NCBI GenBank assembly: GCA_946612575.1
Contig: CAMOEU010000035.1
Location: 1 to 7,055 of the forward strand
DNA length: 7,055 nt
Direction of reading: 5' to 3'
From: an uncultured Clostridia bacterium
GTDB taxonomy: Bacteria > Bacillota > Clostridia > Christensenellales > UBA1242
Shown piece after piece: positions 5,407 through 7,055 of the stretch. A program made the position numbers and the translations under genes. Within the stretch, counting starts at the first letter, position 1. Every line of letters begins with the position of its first letter. The notes below the pieces were generated by a model. It saw nothing but the letters and a program-made list of their open reading frames with translations. It made no database searches and was not told the DNA's origin.

Positions 5407-6438
5407 TTATAGCTTCCCATCAATTTTTTCATAAATATATTCTTTCAAATTTTCATCAAACAAATCTTCAACAAAACCATTAAATTTTGCTTTAACAATA
5501 AGTTTTAGAGCCTCTTTTTTGTCAATACCTCTTGACATAATGTAAAACAATTGCTTTTCGTCCGCTCTTCCAATGCTTGTGCTGTGCTTTCCATCAACAT
5601 CCTCTTCTCCACACAAAAGAAGTGGAACAGCCTTTGATTTTGCAGTGTCACTCAAAAGCAAACAAAACTCGTTTTCTGTCCCTGTGCTTTTTTTGCAACC
5701 TTTTTCAAACGAAATTATGCTCCTGAAATTCTTTCTTGCATTTTTGTTTAATGCACCAACAGCATCAATGTTTGCAAGACAATTTTTCCCAATCAAATTT
5801 TGGCAATAAAGCATATCAATCAAGTTTTCATCATCACCCAAATATGCTGTTTTCAAATTGCACTCACTAAAATCTCCACAAACTTTTGAGTGGAAATTTT
5901 GAATTGAATTTCTGCATCCAAAATCTGCAATATAGATGTTCAACTTAGAATTTTCTTCTGTTTTGCAATCAAAACAAACAAAAGAGTTGCTTTCTTTTTC
6001 AAAATCAAACACGACAGCAACATCAAGCTTGCTGCCTTTCTCACATAAAAATTTCACAACCCCATTGAAATAACTTTTCTTTGTTGAGTGAAATTTCAAA
6101 ACAGTTTTTGCTTCAACATCGTTTTTAACCAAGATTTTTATTCCACCGACAAAATCACCTTTGTCTAAATCAAAATCAAATTCATAAAAATTGCTGTCTG
6201 AAATTTCAATTTGTCTTTTAAAATTTGCCTTCGTTTCAATTTGATTTGCAAGTTTTTCTGCAATAATTTGTGTTGTTTTTGTATCAAAATCACTCAAAAA
6301 TTTGCATTCGGATGCAGTTTTTTGAGAAAATCCATTAAATTTCGAAACCTTTGTTTCAAAAATTTTTTCGTCAACAAACACACTATTTACACCATAATTT
6401 TGTGAAGTTCGGTATGGTGTTTTGTTTATTTCAATCAT
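5407..6438 (-). CDS. sufD: SufD-like Fe-S assembly scaffold subunit, cysteine-rich
   Basis: SufD pairs with SufB on the ATPase SufC to form the scaffold complex where Fe-S clusters are built. The 343-residue protein is recognised mainly by its C-terminal third: GKHSTSIGRADEKQLFYIMS, with the conserved His285, followed by RGIDKKEALKLIVKAKFNGF, which parallels the end of SufB. The central part (about 80-260) shows the repetitive short beta-strand character of the family beta-helix, and the N-terminal region is poorly conserved. It contains about twelve cysteines, far more than the few in well-studied SufD proteins, including FVCFDC. I chose the ATG at 6438, which overlaps the sufB TGA as ATGA and has GGAGG 10 bp upstream; an in-frame GTG at 6447 is too close to that site. 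It is coupled to sufB on one side and to sufS (1-bp gap) on the other. Assignment as SufD rather than a second SufB rests on position and divergence. Confidence 0.9.
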   Translation of the reverse strand: MIEINKTPYRTSQNYGVNSVFVDEKIFETKVSKFNGFSQKTASECKFLSDFDTKTTQIIAEKLANQIETKANFKRQIEISDSNFYEFDFDLDKGDFVGGIKILVKNDVEAKTVLKFHSTKKSYFNGVVKFLCEKGSKLDVAVVFDFEKESNSFVCFDCKTEENSKLNIYIADFGCRNSIQNFHSKVCGDFSECNLKTAYLGDDENLIDMLYCQNLIGKNCLANIDAVGALNKNARKNFRSIISFEKGCKKSTGTENEFCLLLSDTAKSKAVPLLLCGEEDVDGKHSTSIGRADEKQLFYIMSRGIDKKEALKLIVKAKFNGFVEDLFDENLKEYIYEKIDGKL

Positions 6439-7055
6439 CCTATACACCCCTCCAATTCAAGATTTATAAGTCTGTTCATCTCCACAGCATATTCGATTGG
6501 CAATTCTTTTGAAACAGGATTTGCAAAACCTCTGACAATCATCGCCTTTGCATCTTCTTCAGAAAGTCCCCTGCTCATGAGATAGAAAATTGCCTTTTCG
6601 CTGATTTTTCCAACTTTTGCCTCGTGAGAAAACTCAACTTGTCCATTTTCCACATTATTTACTGGCACCGTATCACTTCTTGACAGGTCATCAAGCATAA
6701 GTCCATCGCAAGTGACAGAACATTTGCTGCCTGTTGCATTTGGCAAAATGCTTACAAGACTTCTATATGTCGCTATTCCACCATTTTTTGAAATACTTCT
6801 TGAAACGATAACACTTGATGTATTTTTGCCTACATGCACAACTTTAAATCCCGTGTCAAGATTTTGATTCTTCCCAGCAAACGAAATTCCTGTATATTCT
6901 GTTTTTGAGTTATCCCCCTTCAATATGCTCATTGGATAAAGCATTGAAATATGGCTTCCAAAACTTCCAGAAACCCATTCCATTTTGCCATTTTTCCCAA
7001 CAATCGCTTTTTTTGTGTTTAAGTTCATCATATTTCTTGACCAGTTTTCGATTGT
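6435..7055 (-). CDS. sufB: SufB, C-terminal part (cut by right window edge)
   Basis: SufB is the Fe-S scaffold subunit that accepts sulfur and assembles clusters with SufC and SufD. The visible 206 residues are about the last 45 percent of a usual ~470-residue SufB. The frame is open to base 7055 and begins TIENWSRN, matching the conserved TIxNWS block. Markers are MEWVSGSFGSH, YRSLVSILPNATGS, the Cys of SVTCDGLML (Cys116 of the visible part, at the place of the functional cysteine of E. coli SufB), DTVPV, and SHEAKVGKIS with His144 and Glu145 (E. coli-type residues implicated in cluster assembly), then AIFYLMSRGLSEEDAKAMIVRGF, the family C-terminal signature. In the acidic-His motif the residue before His is Ser rather than the more usual Glu. 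The two ATG codons at 7026-7031 are internal methionines, not the start. The TGA stop overlaps the sufD start. sufC is expected to the right of the window. Confidence 0.96.
   Translation of the reverse strand, partial: TIENWSRNMMNLNTKKAIVGKNGKMEWVSGSFGSHISMLYPMSILKGDNSKTEYTGISFAGKNQNLDTGFKVVHVGKNTSSVIVSRSISKNGGIATYRSLVSILPNATGSKCSVTCDGLMLDDLSRSDTVPVNNVENGQVEFSHEAKVGKISEKAIFYLMSRGLSEEDAKAMIVRGFANPVSKELPIEYAVEMNRLINLELEGCIG
6449..6453 (-). promoter_or_regulatory. Ribosome binding site that decides the sufD start
   Basis: GGAGG lies within the sufB 3' end, 10 bp before the ATG at 6438 and only 1 bp before an in-frame GTG at 6447. The spacing excludes the GTG and supports the ATG that overlaps the sufB stop codon (ATGA). 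Confidence 0.65.

Noticed and set aside
5406..5432. ATG at 5432 as sufS start (413 residues)
   Set aside because: It would overlap sufD by 26 bp, has a poor ribosome site and adds nine residues not typical of SufS; the ATG at 5405 fits the family.
6435..7031. A 198-residue stand-alone truncated SufB or pseudogene starting at 7031
   Set aside because: The frame stays open to the window edge and the upstream residues TIENWSRN match the conserved SufB block, so the gene is simply cut by the window.
1..7055. Mobile elements, CRISPR repeats, tRNA or rRNA genes, toxin-antitoxin or defence systems
   Set aside because: No transposase-like frame, no regularly spaced repeats, no tRNA-like cloverleaf or rRNA sequence was seen; nearly all bases belong to recognised housekeeping genes or short gaps.

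Overview
This window looks like a stretch of ordinary chromosome from an AT-rich, low-GC Gram-positive bacterium (Bacillota, probably an anaerobic Clostridia-like lineage). The basis is the A+T-rich codon use, the SufU-type Fe-S scaffold (typical of Gram-positives), groES-groEL organisation and the sequence style of the proteins. The genus cannot be told from the sequence alone. All seven genes lie on the minus strand, so the natural reading order runs from the right end (7055) to the left end (1).

From right to left: (i) the 3' part of a SUF iron-sulfur cluster assembly operon, sufB (cut by the window edge), sufD, sufS and sufU, packed with a 4-bp ATGA overlap and gaps of 1 and 2 bp; (ii) a single-gene GGDEF diguanylate cyclase, separated from sufU by about 60 bp and followed by a hairpin terminator; (iii) a groES-groEL chaperonin operon with its own clear sigma-A-type promoter and a strong, probably bidirectional terminator, but no CIRCE operator; (iv) the 5' part of dnaG (primase), with an extended -10 promoter and a UUG start, running off the left edge.

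Functionally, SufS takes sulfur from cysteine, SufU accepts it, and SufB/SufD (with SufC, presumably encoded beyond the right edge) assemble and hand on Fe-S clusters. GroES/GroEL fold proteins, and DnaG makes replication primers. The diguanylate cyclase is the only signalling gene and its input is unknown.

I found no mobile element, CRISPR array, toxin-antitoxin pair, defence gene, RNA gene or other candidate novel system. The points that deserve a second look are modest: a GroEL whose usual Gly-Gly-Met tail is replaced by a Cys-Cys-Lys-His-containing tail; a divergent SufD with about twelve cysteines; a diguanylate cyclase lacking the inhibitory RxxD site and carrying a reduced cysteine-containing N-terminal region; two 14-bp perfect AT-rich palindromes in the gaps before dnaG and before the cyclase gene; and the absence of CIRCE before groES.
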